A DNA stretch of 64,000 nt from Gehongia tenuis (GTDB lineage Bacteria > Bacillota > Clostridia > Christensenellales > NSJ-53). This document shows, piece after piece, positions 42,405-51,501 of the stretch. The notes beneath the pieces were generated by a model. That model had not been told where the DNA came from. It saw only the letters and a program-made list of their open reading frames with translations, and did not search any database. Position 1 is the first letter of the stretch. Each line of letters opens with the position of its first letter. Location: assembly GCF_014384795.1 (NCBI RefSeq), contig NZ_JACRSR010000007.1, forward strand, positions 1-64,000. Reading direction: 5' to 3'. The translations under genes were made by a program, and so were the position numbers.

Positions 42405-43310
42405 TTATACCAGCTTTTTCACCCATCCATCCCGATCTCCGGGCAGATAATCCACAGGAGGAATTTCGATCATGGTATAGCATCCCGGTTCCTGGCGCAA
42501 ACAAGCCCTGGCGCAGGAAATCATGATCTGAGAGGTCAGCGCCGGATTATTGATACGCATATTGAATTCCACATATTGGTTATGGGTGGCACCGCTGGAA
42601 CCCTGCCGGACCAGATGCACTCCATGGCCCACATCCTGAACCTCGGCCACATCCTCCACCTCGATCACATGGGTTTCATCATGGACAAAATAGGGATCGG
42701 CTTTGATCCTGGCGGCCACATCCTCCAAAGACGCTCCCGGCTCCAGTTCCACGTACACCATGCGCTTATGGATGCCGTCCCCCTGGGGCATGGTCATGGA
42801 CAGCGCATTTTTAACGCCTTCAATAGCTTTTACCGCCACGGTGTGACCCATACTCATGCCGGGCCCGAAATTGGTGTAGCTAAGGCCTCTTGGCAGCATG
42901 GCCATCATCAGTGCGCGCACCACCGAATCGCTTCCCGGATCCCAACCGGCGGAAAGCACCGCAGTCCTGCCGGCCGCCTTCGCCGCCGCATCCAGCCTCT
43001 TTTTCGTATCAAGAATATCCGTATGGATATCAAAACTGTCCACCGTATTCATGCCCAGCGCCAGGCAGCGTTTGGCAAACTCCGGTACGCTTCTTGAAGG
43101 CACGCAGAGAATCGCTACATCCGCTTCGCCCTTAAAATCCTCCGGCGCGGCTTTGATGGAAACACCCTCAAGCTCTGCCGGCGGCTTGTCCGTTTGAGAA
43201 AGACTCCCGCTGGCAAGCCCCGCCAATTCCATATCCTTTGCTTGTCTCAGGGCCTGCAGCGCCATCCTGCCCACGTTGCCATAGCCCACGATAAGTACTT
43301 TAATCGGCAT
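42405..43310 (-). CDS. ddh: meso-diaminopimelate D-dehydrogenase
   Basis: 301 residues from ATG 43310 (GGAGG, 8 bp). NADPH-dependent one-step route from tetrahydrodipicolinate to meso-DAP for lysine and peptidoglycan. N-terminal VLIVGYGNVGRMAL Rossmann motif; substrate-domain motifs VDSFDIHTDI, SAGWDPGSDSVVRA and NFGPGMSMGHTVAVKAI are diagnostic. Slightly shorter than the usual 320-330. Its own promoter lies at 43344-43373; sufC starts 48 bp downstream. Confidence 0.95.
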   Translation of the reverse strand: MPIKVLIVGYGNVGRMALQALRQAKDMELAGLASGSLSQTDKPPAELEGVSIKAAPEDFKGEADVAILCVPSRSVPEFAKRCLALGMNTVDSFDIHTDILDTKKRLDAAAKAAGRTAVLSAGWDPGSDSVVRALMMAMLPRGLSYTNFGPGMSMGHTVAVKAIEGVKNALSMTMPQGDGIHKRMVYVELEPGASLEDVAARIKADPYFVHDETHVIEVEDVAEVQDVGHGVHLVRQGSSGATHNQYVEFNMRINNPALTSQIMISCARACLRQEPGCYTMIEIPPVDYLPGDRDGWVKKLV

Positions 43311-43343
43311 GTCAATCGCCTCCTGATCTTTGGTTTCTGCTTC

Positions 43344-43373
43344 ATTATAACCACATTTATCGAGGTGTGTAAA
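43344..43373 (-). promoter_or_regulatory. SigA promoter of ddh
   Basis: TTTACA (43368-43373), 18 bp, TATAAT (43344-43349). Confidence 0.75.
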
Positions 43374-43406
43374 ATCAATTTTTGACATAAAAATGGGGCC
43401 CAGCAG

Positions 43407-43436
43407 TTGACAGCTTTATAGATAGGAAACTATAAT
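43407..43436 (+). promoter_or_regulatory. SigA promoter of the cupin regulator-acyl-CoA ligase operon
   Basis: TTGACA (43407-43412), 18 bp, TATAAT (43431-43436): both hexamers perfect. Divergent from the ddh promoter. Confidence 0.9.
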
Positions 43437-43466
43437 GAACCAACAAATCAGCAAAGGAGCAAGACG

Positions 43467-44018
43467 ATGCCTGATCAGATCTTACAGATTGCCACCCGAA
43501 TCAAGGATTTGCGGGAGATTGAGGATGTTTCCGTCGAGACGTTGGCCCAGGAATTCAATATCGATCCGGAAACTTACCGCCAATACGAAAGCGGTCAGAT
43601 TGATATCCCCATCAGCTTCCTGATTCAGGTTGCCCAGCGCTTCAAGGTTGAATTCACCACCCTGATGACCGGTGACGAGCCTAAACTTCACATTTACAAC
43701 GTATGCCGCGCTGGCAAGGGTGTACGGGTGGAGCGGCGCAAGGCTTACGACTACAAGAATCTCGCCTACCATATGATCCGCAAAAAATGCGAGCCCTTCT
43801 TCGTAACCGTCGATCCAAACAAGGTCAAGGCCTTTAGCTTGGACAGCCATCCTGGTCAGGAATTCGATTATGTGCTGGAAGGCACCATGAAAATCAGGAT
43901 CCACAACAAGGAGTTGGTCTTGAACGCCGGTGACTCCATCTATTTTGATTCTTCCTACAAGCATGGAATGATGGCTGTTGGCGATAAGATGGTTAAATTC
44001 CTCGCCATCGTCCTGTAA
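43467..44018 (+). CDS. XRE-family regulator with C-terminal cupin domain
   Basis: 183 residues. N-terminal helix-turn-helix (about 8-65; [30 protein letters not shown]) and C-terminal small-molecule-binding cupin (about 110-183; [41 protein letters not shown]). Such regulators sense metabolites such as amino or organic acids. AAAGGAG precedes the ATG. The acyl-CoA ligase gene follows after 31 bp on the same transcript, so the effector may be that enzyme's substrate or product. Confidence 0.92.
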   Translation: MPDQILQIATRIKDLREIEDVSVETLAQEFNIDPETYRQYESGQIDIPISFLIQVAQRFKVEFTTLMTGDEPKLHIYNVCRAGKGVRVERRKAYDYKNLAYHMIRKKCEPFFVTVDPNKVKAFSLDSHPGQEFDYVLEGTMKIRIHNKELVLNAGDSIYFDSSYKHGMMAVGDKMVKFLAIVL

Positions 44019-44049
44019 CATCATTTCGCTTGAAGGGAGCTATAAGTAT

Positions 44050-45720
44050 ATGCAGCTTATCGATCGATACGTGAATCGAACGGATTTTAAAGACTACGAT
44101 GACTTTTATAACAACTATCGTCTGAACGTGCCCGAGCGCTTCAATTTTGCCTACGATATCGTGGACGAGTATGCCCGGATCGAGCCGGACAAGATGGCTA
44201 TGGTCTGGTGCAACCCAGAGGGCGAAGAACACGCCTTCACCTTTGCTGATATGAAGCGGATGAGCGATAAGGCGGCGAACTTCTTTTTGAGCCTTGGCAT
44301 CAAAAAGGGCGATATCGTCATGACGCTGCTCAAGCGCCGGTACGAATTTTGGTTCATCATTCTGGCGCTGCACAAGATCGGTGCCGTGATTATTCCCGCC
44401 ACGCACCAGCTGACCAAGAAGGACCTGGTCTACCGTTTTCAGGCCTCCTCGGCTAAAGCGGTTGTGTCGGTCAATGAGGATTACATCGTGGGCGAGGTGG
44501 AAAAAGCCGTTCCCGAATCCCCCACCCTGCAGCATAAAATTTTGGTGAACGGGGAGCGGGAGGGCTGGCTGGATTTTGCCAGCAATGTGGAAAAGGCGAG
44601 CGACAACCTTGCCATCCCGGAAGCGGAACTGCCCTGCAACGAGGACATGATGCTCATTTATTTCACGTCCGGCACCTCCGGTTTTCCCAAAATGGCCGCC
44701 CACAACTATCTCTACCCCTTCGGCCACATCATCACCGCCAAGTTCTGGCAGCAGGTTGAAGAAAACTGCCTGCACCTGACGGTGGCGGACACCGGCTGGG
44801 CCAAATGCGCCTGGGGCAAGATCTACGGTCAGTGGATGTGCGGCGCCTGCCAGTTCGTCTACGATTTTGATAAGTTCGATCCGAAGGATATGTGCGAAAT
44901 CATTCAAAAGTACAAGCTCGCCTCCTTTTGTGCGCCGCCCACCATCTACCGCTTCCTTATCAAGGAGGATCTGTCAAAGTACGATTTTTCCAGCCTGCGG
45001 CATGCGGCGGTGGCCGGCGAGCCCCTCAACCCCGAAGTTTTTGAGCAGTTCAAGCGGGTGACCGGACTGACCATCTATGAAGGTTTCGGACAGACCGAGG
45101 AGTCGGTCATGCTCGCCACCTTCCCCTATTTTGAGCCCCGTCCAGGCTCCATGGGCAGGCCTTCCCCCGGTTTCGATGTGGATCTGGTGGGCGACGACCT
45201 GCAGCCGGTGGATATCGGTGAAGAGGGCCAGATTGTGGTGCGCACCGATAAACATAAGCCCGAAGGCCTTTTTATGGGTTATTACCGGGACGAGGAGAAA
45301 ACGAAGGCCGCATGGCACGACGGCATGTATTTCACCGGGGATATGGCCTGGCGGGATGAGGATGGATTCTTCTGGTTTGTGGGCCGGGCGGACGACGTGA
45401 TCAAAAGCTCCGGCTACCGGATCGGCCCCTTTGAAGTGGAAAGCGCGCTCATGGAACATCCGGCCGTGCTGGAATGCGCCATCACCGGCGCCCCCCATCC
45501 GGTGCGGGGCCAGGTGGTCAAAGCCACTGTGGTGCTCGCTCGGGGCTATGCGCCCAGCGATGAGCTCAAACGGGAGCTGCAGGAGCATGTGAAGCATGCC
45601 ACCGCCCCGTACAAATATCCCCGCATCGTGGAATTCGTGGAGGAGCTTCCCAAGACCATCAGCGGCAAAATCCGACGCGTGCAGCTTCGCCATGAAAGCC
45701 AGCATGGAAGACCCCAATAA
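44050..45720 (+). CDS. AMP-forming acyl-CoA synthetase
   Basis: 556 residues from ATG 44050 (AGGGAGC upstream; an earlier in-frame start overlaps the regulator gene). ANL superfamily: P-loop [20 protein letters not shown] (A5), [23 protein letters not shown] (A7-A8), and the acetylatable catalytic Lys in [10 protein letters not shown] (A10). It resembles acetyl- and medium-chain acyl-CoA synthetases (the long N-terminal [24 protein letters not shown] is typical of the MACS group). Substrate unassigned. Operon with the cupin regulator; terminator at 45732-45760. Confidence 0.93.
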   Translation: MQLIDRYVNRTDFKDYDDFYNNYRLNVPERFNFAYDIVDEYARIEPDKMAMVWCNPEGEEHAFTFADMKRMSDKAANFFLSLGIKKGDIVMTLLKRRYEFWFIILALHKIGAVIIPATHQLTKKDLVYRFQASSAKAVVSVNEDYIVGEVEKAVPESPTLQHKILVNGEREGWLDFASNVEKASDNLAIPEAELPCNEDMMLIYFTSGTSGFPKMAAHNYLYPFGHIITAKFWQQVEENCLHLTVADTGWAKCAWGKIYGQWMCGACQFVYDFDKFDPKDMCEIIQKYKLASFCAPPTIYRFLIKEDLSKYDFSSLRHAAVAGEPLNPEVFEQFKRVTGLTIYEGFGQTEESVMLATFPYFEPRPGSMGRPSPGFDVDLVGDDLQPVDIGEEGQIVVRTDKHKPEGLFMGYYRDEEKTKAAWHDGMYFTGDMAWRDEDGFFWFVGRADDVIKSSGYRIGPFEVESALMEHPAVLECAITGAPHPVRGQVVKATVVLARGYAPSDELKRELQEHVKHATAPYKYPRIVEFVEELPKTISGKIRRVQLRHESQHGRPQ

Positions 45721-45730
45721 TAACACTTTG

Positions 45731-45761
45731 AAAACGGAGAATTCATTTCTCCGTTTTTTTA
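45731..45761 (+). terminator. intrinsic terminator of the acyl-CoA ligase operon
   Basis: AAAACGGAGAA and TTCTCCGTTTT arms around 45731-45757, then a T tract. Confidence 0.88.
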
Positions 45762-45791
45762 TTGACTTTCACCCCTTTTTCCCTGTACACT
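45762..45791 (+). promoter_or_regulatory. SigA promoter of the ABC exporter operon
   Basis: TTGACT (45762-45767), 18 bp, TACACT (45786-45791), 27 bp before the ATG. Confidence 0.6.
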
Positions 45792-45818
45792 GATCCCACA
45801 AAACTTAGGAGGAAATTC

Positions 45819-46532
45819 ATGCTTGAGATCATCGATTTGACCAAGAAATACGATAGATCCTTGGCCGTGGATCATTTAAACCTGACCGTTGAGTCAGGAG
45901 AAATTGGTGTGCTGCTGGGACCCAACGGAGCCGGCAAGAGCACCACCATCAAGTGTATTGCAGGCCTGCTGCGGTTCAAGGGCGAGGTCCGCATCTGCGG
46001 ATACGGCAATAAGACCCTCGAAGCCAAACGGCGTCTTGGCTATGTGCCGGAGATGCCGGTCATGTATGAATATCTGACGGTACGGGAGCATCTGGAATTC
46101 ATTGCACGCGCCTATCGTGTCCCCGATTGGGAAAAAAGCGCTGAGGAACTGATGGAGCGCTTTGAACTTCTGGACAAAGCCGGCAAGACTGGCCGCGAGC
46201 TATCCAAGGGTATGCAGCAAAAGGTCAGCGTCTGCTGCGCTCTTTTGCCAAAGCCCGAGCTCCTGCTCTTTGATGAGCCCTTGGTGGGACTCGATCCCAA
46301 AGCCATCAAGGAAATCAAGACCATTTTTCAGGAACTGAAAGCGGAGGGCCGCACCATTCTGGTCAGCACCCATATCCTGGACACCATGGAGAACTTCTGG
46401 GACCGGACCATGATCATGATGAACGGAAAGGTGGCGGCAAGCCGCACCAAGGCTGAGGTGGACGCCCAAAACGAATCCCTGGAGGATCTGTTCTTCGCGA
46501 TCACCGAGGGCGAGAAGGAGGCGACCCCATGA
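45819..46532 (+). CDS. ABC transporter ATP-binding protein
   Basis: 237 residues from ATG 45819 (AGGAGG). Walker A GPNGAGKST, signature ELSKGMQQKVSV (degenerate LSxGM typical of CcmA/YtrB-like exporters), Walker B LLLFDEPLVGLD, H-loop STHIL. Overlaps the permease gene by 4 bp. With that permease it forms a two-component exporter of unknown substrate. Confidence 0.95.
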   Translation: MLEIIDLTKKYDRSLAVDHLNLTVESGEIGVLLGPNGAGKSTTIKCIAGLLRFKGEVRICGYGNKTLEAKRRLGYVPEMPVMYEYLTVREHLEFIARAYRVPDWEKSAEELMERFELLDKAGKTGRELSKGMQQKVSVCCALLPKPELLLFDEPLVGLDPKAIKEIKTIFQELKAEGRTILVSTHILDTMENFWDRTMIMMNGKVAASRTKAEVDAQNESLEDLFFAITEGEKEATP

Positions 46533-48079
46533 GCGCCCTAGGCTATCTTGTTCGCCGCAATATCATCAACCGTTTGAAAAATATTTTGCATAAGCCCGGC
46601 CTTTTGATCTTCTATATCATTATTATCGGCTGCCTGGTCTTCTCCATGTTTGCCGGTGAAAGCGGTGATATCCATGCCGCCGGCCTTGAAGAGTATCTTG
46701 AACCGCTGGCTATGGTGCTGTTCGTCTGGATTGTTCTCTCCTGCCTTAAGGCGGGCACGTCCCGCGGCGCCACACTCTTTTCCATGGCCGACGTAAATCT
46801 GCTTTTCACAGCGCCCGTGGACCCCCGGCGCACCCTTCTTTATGGCATTGTACAGCAGATGGGCATGGTCCTCATCACACTGTTTGTCTTTATCTGCCAG
46901 ATTCCCAACCTCAAGAACTTTTTCGGTCTGCCGGTGGAGCAGTCCATCATCCTGCTTCTCATCGCCACAGTGCTCATCTTCCTCGGGCGGCTTTTAACCA
47001 TGCTGGTCTACGCCTTTGCGGCGGGCAATTCCAAGCGCATCCGCATCATGAAGGGTCTGTTCTATCTATGTCTGGCGGCAGTGGTGCTTTCCGTTCTTCT
47101 GCCCCTTATGGACACGCAGAGCCTCGCTGGAACAGCGCAGGCCTTCTATGATAATCCAGTAATCCGCTGGTTTCCCATTGCCGGATGGTTCGCCCAGACG
47201 GCGCTGGGCCTGATGACAGGCACCCTGCCCATCCTGCCTTTGGTGCTGTCCCTCGGCTCCATCGTCCTTGTCATCGCGGGTCTTCTCACCGTTCAGCCGG
47301 ACTATTTCGAGGACGTGCTGCAAAATAGCGAGTACACTCAAAAGATCAGGGATGCCGCCAAGAGCGGCCAGGTGCAGAGCACCTCCACACGCAAGATCCG
47401 CATCAGCCGGGAGGGCATTCACGGCGGATCGGGAGCCGGAGTTTTTCTCCGGATGCACCTCATCAGTCTTCGCCGGAAAGGCTTTTTCCTCTTCGACGGT
47501 TTTACCCTGTTCTATATTCTGGTGTCCGTTTGCGCCTACTGGCTTTTTTCTGAAAGCTATTCCATCGCCCTGTCCCTGTTCATGTGCGTGTACCTTTACA
47601 GTCTGCTCATGGGCAACGGACCGGCTCTGCAGGAGCTCACCCGCCCCTACATCTATCTGGTCCCGGATACTCCCTGGCGCAAATGCCTTTATCTATCCCT
47701 GTCCAACGTCATCAAGTGTATAACCGACGGTATTTTAATCTTTGGACTCACCGCGCTGATCCACGGCATATTCTGGGTGGAAGCCGCCCTGTGCGTAATC
47801 GCCTTTGGCACCTTCAGCCTGGTTTCCTCCGCCAACAATCTGCTGGTCTCCCGCATTCTGGCTGACTCCCACAGAAACGGCCTGGTGCTGATGGCCTATT
47901 TCCTGTTTGAGATTCTGCTCATTCTGCCGGGTATCCTGGCCTTCATTCTCCTGCCCATGGCACTGCCCGCGCTTGGCGTGTACGGCGGATATGCGGCCAT
48001 GATCCTCATCAATACGGGCATCGGTTTTCTGGTGCTGTTCCTCTGCCGGGGCATTCTGCACAATATGGAAACCACGTAA
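46529..48079 (+). CDS. ABC exporter permease (putative ABC exporter family)
   Basis: 516 residues with about 12 hydrophobic segments separated by a hydrophilic loop near 255-300 (QNSEYTQKIRDAAKSGQVQSTS). N-terminal YLVRRNIINRLKNIL and LNLLFTAPVDPRRTLLYGI-like segment (VNLLFTAPVDPRRTLLYG) are typical of the putative ABC exporter family in Firmicutes. Start ATG overlaps the ATPase stop (ATGA). Substrate unknown. Confidence 0.9.
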   Translation: MSALGYLVRRNIINRLKNILHKPGLLIFYIIIIGCLVFSMFAGESGDIHAAGLEEYLEPLAMVLFVWIVLSCLKAGTSRGATLFSMADVNLLFTAPVDPRRTLLYGIVQQMGMVLITLFVFICQIPNLKNFFGLPVEQSIILLLIATVLIFLGRLLTMLVYAFAAGNSKRIRIMKGLFYLCLAAVVLSVLLPLMDTQSLAGTAQAFYDNPVIRWFPIAGWFAQTALGLMTGTLPILPLVLSLGSIVLVIAGLLTVQPDYFEDVLQNSEYTQKIRDAAKSGQVQSTSTRKIRISREGIHGGSGAGVFLRMHLISLRRKGFFLFDGFTLFYILVSVCAYWLFSESYSIALSLFMCVYLYSLLMGNGPALQELTRPYIYLVPDTPWRKCLYLSLSNVIKCITDGILIFGLTALIHGIFWVEAALCVIAFGTFSLVSSANNLLVSRILADSHRNGLVLMAYFLFEILLILPGILAFILLPMALPALGVYGGYAAMILINTGIGFLVLFLCRGILHNMETT

Positions 48080-48091
48080 GGGGGAAAAATT

Positions 48092-48562
48092 GTGGGCCAT
48101 TTGGGGTTTTCCTACGTTGGGCTGATCTATCTATTGCTGCTGTTTATCCCCAACCTCGTCTGGGCCAGACACATGCCGCCCGGCTACTCTGTGCGGGAGG
48201 AGAAACGTATCCTAAAAGGCTTTGAAAAGGTCGGTCAGGTGCTGATCACCTCTTGCGCCCTTATCTTCTCCGACTTCAATCTCCGCCCTTTCTCTCCGTG
48301 GAGCCTGTGGCTTGTGCTGTCCTTCTTGTCCATGGTGATTTATGAGGCCTGCTGGCTCAGATATTTTAAAAGACCCACGCTTCCAGCCATGTATGCCCCC
48401 TTGGGGTTGATTCCCGTGCCGCTCGCAAGCCTGCCGGTCCTCGCCTTTTTGCTGCTGGGCATCTATGGAAAGGTGATATGGCTCGTTCTTGCCGCGCTTA
48501 TCCTTGGCATTGGACATATCGGTATCCACATCCAGCATTTTCAGACCTTAAAAAGACAATAA
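48092..48562 (+). CDS. hypothetical integral membrane protein
   Basis: 156 residues, GTG start with AAGGGGG upstream, four or five hydrophobic segments (IYLLLLFIPNLVWARHMPPGY at the N-terminus). I recall no characterised homologue. Third gene of the ABC exporter operon, 12 bp after the permease, ending at a strong terminator; it may be an accessory membrane subunit. Confidence 0.8.
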   Translation: MGHLGFSYVGLIYLLLLFIPNLVWARHMPPGYSVREEKRILKGFEKVGQVLITSCALIFSDFNLRPFSPWSLWLVLSFLSMVIYEACWLRYFKRPTLPAMYAPLGLIPVPLASLPVLAFLLLGIYGKVIWLVLAALILGIGHIGIHIQHFQTLKRQ

Positions 48563-48591
48563 AAAAAGCCCTCCTGCGGAGGGCTCCTTTT
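48563..48591. terminator. bidirectional intrinsic terminator
   Basis: AGCCCTCC-TGC-GGAGGGCT, T-rich on both strands; shared by convergent membrane-protein and cupin genes. Confidence 0.9.
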
Positions 48592-48942
48592 TTAGCCGTT
48601 GGTGATGACCACAGCCACAAATTTCAGCGTTTCCTCGCCCACAGCCTCGATGCTGTGGCCCATGCCGTCGTTGGTCTGCAGGGTGTCCCCCGGCTTCAAA
48701 ATACATTCCTTTTCATTGTTGTCGTTCACCTTGGCCCGGCCTTCCAGAATGTAGTAAACCTCGGCCTCATTGTTATGCACATGGTAACCGATGCCGGAAC
48801 CGGGCTCCAGCTCGATCACGCCGAACACACGGCAATGGGGCAGGGATGAGGTTTCCACAATGGTCTTGGTGATGGTCGTGCCGTAGCCGCCCCACTTGTG
48901 CTCTGAAGCATCCACCTTGCGGTCCTTGGGCTCAATAATCAT
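48592..48942 (-). CDS. single-domain cupin protein
   Basis: 116 residues. Cupin motif 1 GIGYHVHNNEAEVYYILEG with metal-ligand histidines and glutamate, motif 2 GDTLQTNDGMGHSIEA. ATG overlaps the coaX stop codon by 4 bp, so it is translationally coupled to coaX. A role in coenzyme A metabolism is suggested only by this position. Confidence 0.88.
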   Translation of the reverse strand: MIIEPKDRKVDASEHKWGGYGTTITKTIVETSSLPHCRVFGVIELEPGSGIGYHVHNNEAEVYYILEGRAKVNDNNEKECILKPGDTLQTNDGMGHSIEAVGEETLKFVAVVITNG

Positions 48943-49724
48943 GATAAAACGCCTCCTTCCACATTGCGCCGGTACAGAATCTGCAAACCCTTCAGCGTGA
49001 GCAGCTTATCCACATGGTCGATCACTTTGGACTCGGAGGCAATGAGCTTTGCCATACCGCCGGTTGCGATGACCTTCACGCCATCCTGCTTCATCTCCGT
49101 TTTCATGCGGCCCACGATATAATCCACCTGACCGATGTAGCCGTAGACGATGCCCGCCTGCATGCCGGATATGGTGTTCTTGCAAAGAACACCCGGGGGC
49201 TTGATGAGCTCCACTTTGGGCAGCCGGGCGGCGTGTTCATGAAGCGCTTCCAGAGCCACCTTGATACCTGGACAGATGGTCCCGCCCATAAAATCTCCCT
49301 TGCCCGATACCGCACCAAAGGTGGTCGCGGTGCCAAAGTCGATGGTGATGCAGGGTCCTCCATACACCTCATAGGCTGCGACAGCATTGCAGATGCGGTC
49401 CGCGCCCACCGCCCGCGGCGAATCATAGAGGATATTGATGCCCGTTTTAATGCCGGGCCCCACCACCAGCGGTTCCACCTCAAAAAAGGTTTTAATCATT
49501 CGCTCCAATGTATAGTTGAGGGAGGGCACCACTGAGCTTAAAATGGCTCCATCCACATCCTTGGGCCGAAGCCCAAGGAAGCGGAAAAATTCCACCGCCG
49601 CCAGTCCATACTCATCGGAGGTCTTGTTCCAGTCCGTCTCCATCCTCCAGGATTTGATGAGCCGGACACCTTCATAGACGCCGATCTTGATGTTGGTGTT
49701 CCCTGCGTCAACCGCTAAAAACAT
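48939..49724 (-). CDS. coaX: type III pantothenate kinase
   Basis: 261 residues; first committed step of CoA synthesis. ASKHA fold: phosphate-1 motif DAGNTNIKIG at residues 5-14, the catalytic region GADRICNAVAAYE, TIDFGTATTFGAV, and IATGGMAKLI. Not feedback-inhibited by CoA in characterised members. Upstream (24 bp) is an ECF S-component gene on the same strand, likely a vitamin uptake partner. Confidence 0.96.
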   Translation of the reverse strand: MFLAVDAGNTNIKIGVYEGVRLIKSWRMETDWNKTSDEYGLAAVEFFRFLGLRPKDVDGAILSSVVPSLNYTLERMIKTFFEVEPLVVGPGIKTGINILYDSPRAVGADRICNAVAAYEVYGGPCITIDFGTATTFGAVSGKGDFMGGTICPGIKVALEALHEHAARLPKVELIKPPGVLCKNTISGMQAGIVYGYIGQVDYIVGRMKTEMKQDGVKVIATGGMAKLIASESKVIDHVDKLLTLKGLQILYRRNVEGGVLS

Positions 49725-49747
49725 CTTATGCCTCCCCCATCGTATCT

Positions 49748-50326
49748 TTATTGATTCAACTTCTGTAAGGCCTTCACCACAGGAATGGTCACAATCACCG
49801 CCACCGCTGCCTCAGGCAGCCCATTGGTGGCTCCCACGGTGGCCAGGGTCCCGATCACCGCGCCCACGGTCATGCCAAATCCTTCAGCAACCTTGTCCGC
49901 TCCCAAAAGTATGATGAGTCCGAGAAAAAAGACGGTGTTGGTGAGCGAACCCACCGCTGCCGAGATGCCGATGGACAGTGCTGGCTTCAGTCTTTGGCAG
50001 GCCCGATACACCAGCCAAGTGGTCAGCGGAATGAGAAGCCTTGGCAGAAATACGCTGGTGTAAAGCACCAGCGGCTGGTCCAGCAGGGGTACCAGCAGAG
50101 CCGGCGGCGCCGTCAGCGCCTTGATGAGGCTGGTGACGCCAAACGCAAGACCCAGAATGAGCCCAGGTTTTAGTCCAAGCACCAGCGTTCCCACCACCAC
50201 TGGGATACACATGAGGGTGATCTCGATGGCTCCAATGGGGATGTAGCCAAGGGGCGTCAGTCCGAGGATCACCGTCAGTGCGATCATCAGTGCCAAAGTC
50301 GTGAGTGTTTTTGCCTTCATTTTCAT
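49748..50326 (-). CDS. panT: ECF transporter substrate-binding (S) component, possibly for pantothenate
   Basis: 192 residues from ATG 50326 (GGAGG, 7 bp). About six hydrophobic segments. N-terminal LTTLALMIALTVILGLTPLGYIPIG and the conserved GLKPGLILGLAFGVTSLI motif are typical of S components that dock on EcfT. The adjacent coaX makes pantothenate (PanT) the most likely substrate; no riboswitch is seen upstream. The EcfA/A'/T energising module must be elsewhere. Confidence 0.85.
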   Translation of the reverse strand: MKMKAKTLTTLALMIALTVILGLTPLGYIPIGAIEITLMCIPVVVGTLVLGLKPGLILGLAFGVTSLIKALTAPPALLVPLLDQPLVLYTSVFLPRLLIPLTTWLVYRACQRLKPALSIGISAAVGSLTNTVFFLGLIILLGADKVAEGFGMTVGAVIGTLATVGATNGLPEAAVAVIVTIPVVKALQKLNQ

Positions 50327-50419
50327 GTTGATCCCTCCGTTCAAGTTCCTTTTGGATACCTGACGATACCATAAAGATTATCTCAGTCCAGTTCCCTTGC
50401 GGGATACCGGCTTTGACCG

Positions 50420-50836
50420 TTATTGAATGGTGAAGGGCAGCCTCAGCACGGGATCAGCTTCGCTGGCAAGATAGATCCTGACCTCATAACTTCCCGCCGT
50501 CCAGCCGTTGACATCGGGTTTCAGCTGGGAGTTGAGGTAGGAATCCTCCTTTACTTCCACCTTGGCCGTGTCAATCGTCTCGTTTTGATCGACGAACACC
50601 CATTCAAAGCGCACTTCCGTGGCGTCCTTGATGTGCGTCGCCTCGCAGGTCGCAACAAGGGCCGGCGCGTCCAGCGCATAGCTCTCCACCGAGTCCTGAG
50701 GCTTTCCCGTGGAGTCGATGCCCGTGGTCATTGCACCGTTTACCAGCTTCGGCTTCACAAGGCCGCAGCCTGCCAGCGCCGCCATCAGAAAGGCCAGCGT
50801 CAAAATCCAGCAAACCCGCCGATTCACGGCCATCAC
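50420..50836 (-). CDS. predicted lipoprotein
   Basis: 138 residues. The N-terminal signal has lipobox LAALAGC (Cys 24), so lipidated and membrane-anchored outside the cell. The mature domain is a small beta-rich unit (VATCEATHIKDATEVRFEWVF, GWTAGSYEVRIYLASEADP). Function unknown. TATAAT upstream near 50857 suggests its own promoter. Confidence 0.8.
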   Translation of the reverse strand: MMAVNRRVCWILTLAFLMAALAGCGLVKPKLVNGAMTTGIDSTGKPQDSVESYALDAPALVATCEATHIKDATEVRFEWVFVDQNETIDTAKVEVKEDSYLNSQLKPDVNGWTAGSYEVRIYLASEADPVLRLPFTIQ

Positions 50837-50895
50837 CCCCTTAGGTTTTTTTCATTATATCCCACCAAATCCTATTCCCGCAACCGTTTCCAGCA

Positions 50896-50923
50896 AAGAA
50901 AAACTCCCCGCTTTCGCGGAGAG
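50896..50923 (-). terminator. intrinsic terminator of the TspO gene
   Basis: 8-bp stem CTCTCCGC-GAAA-GCGGGGAG followed by T5 on the minus strand. Confidence 0.85.
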
Positions 50924-50943
50924 CTTCATTTCATTCAAATCCT

Positions 50944-51411
50944 TCAAAGGTTGAGCATGTAGATGGAGTAATTGATCACCGTCGCAAAACCCACCCAGCC
51001 CAGATAGGCGTACAGAAGATAGGATGCTGTTCGGTCCACAGCATGGGTCTTTCGGATAAGAATCACGATGGTGATGAAGACCAGCACGATGTCAATCAGC
51101 GACAAAAGCGGATTGTGAAGCCGGAAAAAGAGATAATTCCAAATTACATTGAAAAAGCCGTTCAATGCAAAATAGCCATAGAGCTTTTTCCGCTCCGGTT
51201 TTCCTGTCAGGCACACGCGGACAAGCGCATAGGCAATGAGCCCGTAGATCACCGCCCAGGCGGCGCCAAAGGCCCAGGGCGGCGGCTGAAATACCGGCTT
51301 GATGAGATTGATATACCATTGCGAATGGGTGTCCACCCCCAGCGTGGCGATGCCGGCCAGGGCCAGCACGATGGCGATGGGAAAGACAATGCAGCGGGTT
51401 TTCGTTTTCAT
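50944..51411 (-). CDS. tspO: TspO/MBR family protein
   Basis: 155 residues with five transmembrane helices. Signature: WYINLIKPVFQPPPWAFGAAWAVIYGLIAYAL (helix 1-2), NGFFNVIWNYLFF, and a C-terminal LLYAYLGWVGFATVINYSIYMLN. Members bind tetrapyrroles or sterols and have roles in stress responses; the physiological role here is unknown. Divergent from the glycerate kinase gene with overlapping upstream regions. Confidence 0.94.
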   Translation of the reverse strand: MKTKTRCIVFPIAIVLALAGIATLGVDTHSQWYINLIKPVFQPPPWAFGAAWAVIYGLIAYALVRVCLTGKPERKKLYGYFALNGFFNVIWNYLFFRLHNPLLSLIDIVLVFITIVILIRKTHAVDRTASYLLYAYLGWVGFATVINYSIYMLNL

Positions 51412-51451
51412 ATTGTCCCTCCAATTGTTTTTGATCCTCTTTAATGTATGC

Positions 51452-51457
51452 TATAAT
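51452..51457 (+). promoter_or_regulatory. extended -10 promoter of the glycerate kinase gene
   Basis: TATAAT preceded by TGC (extended -10); TTGATC lies 15 bp further upstream, a short spacer. Confidence 0.6.
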
Positions 51458-51501
51458 GGGAGTGCTCATTCACGGGTAAGTATTACCAAGGAGGACATTT
51501 C

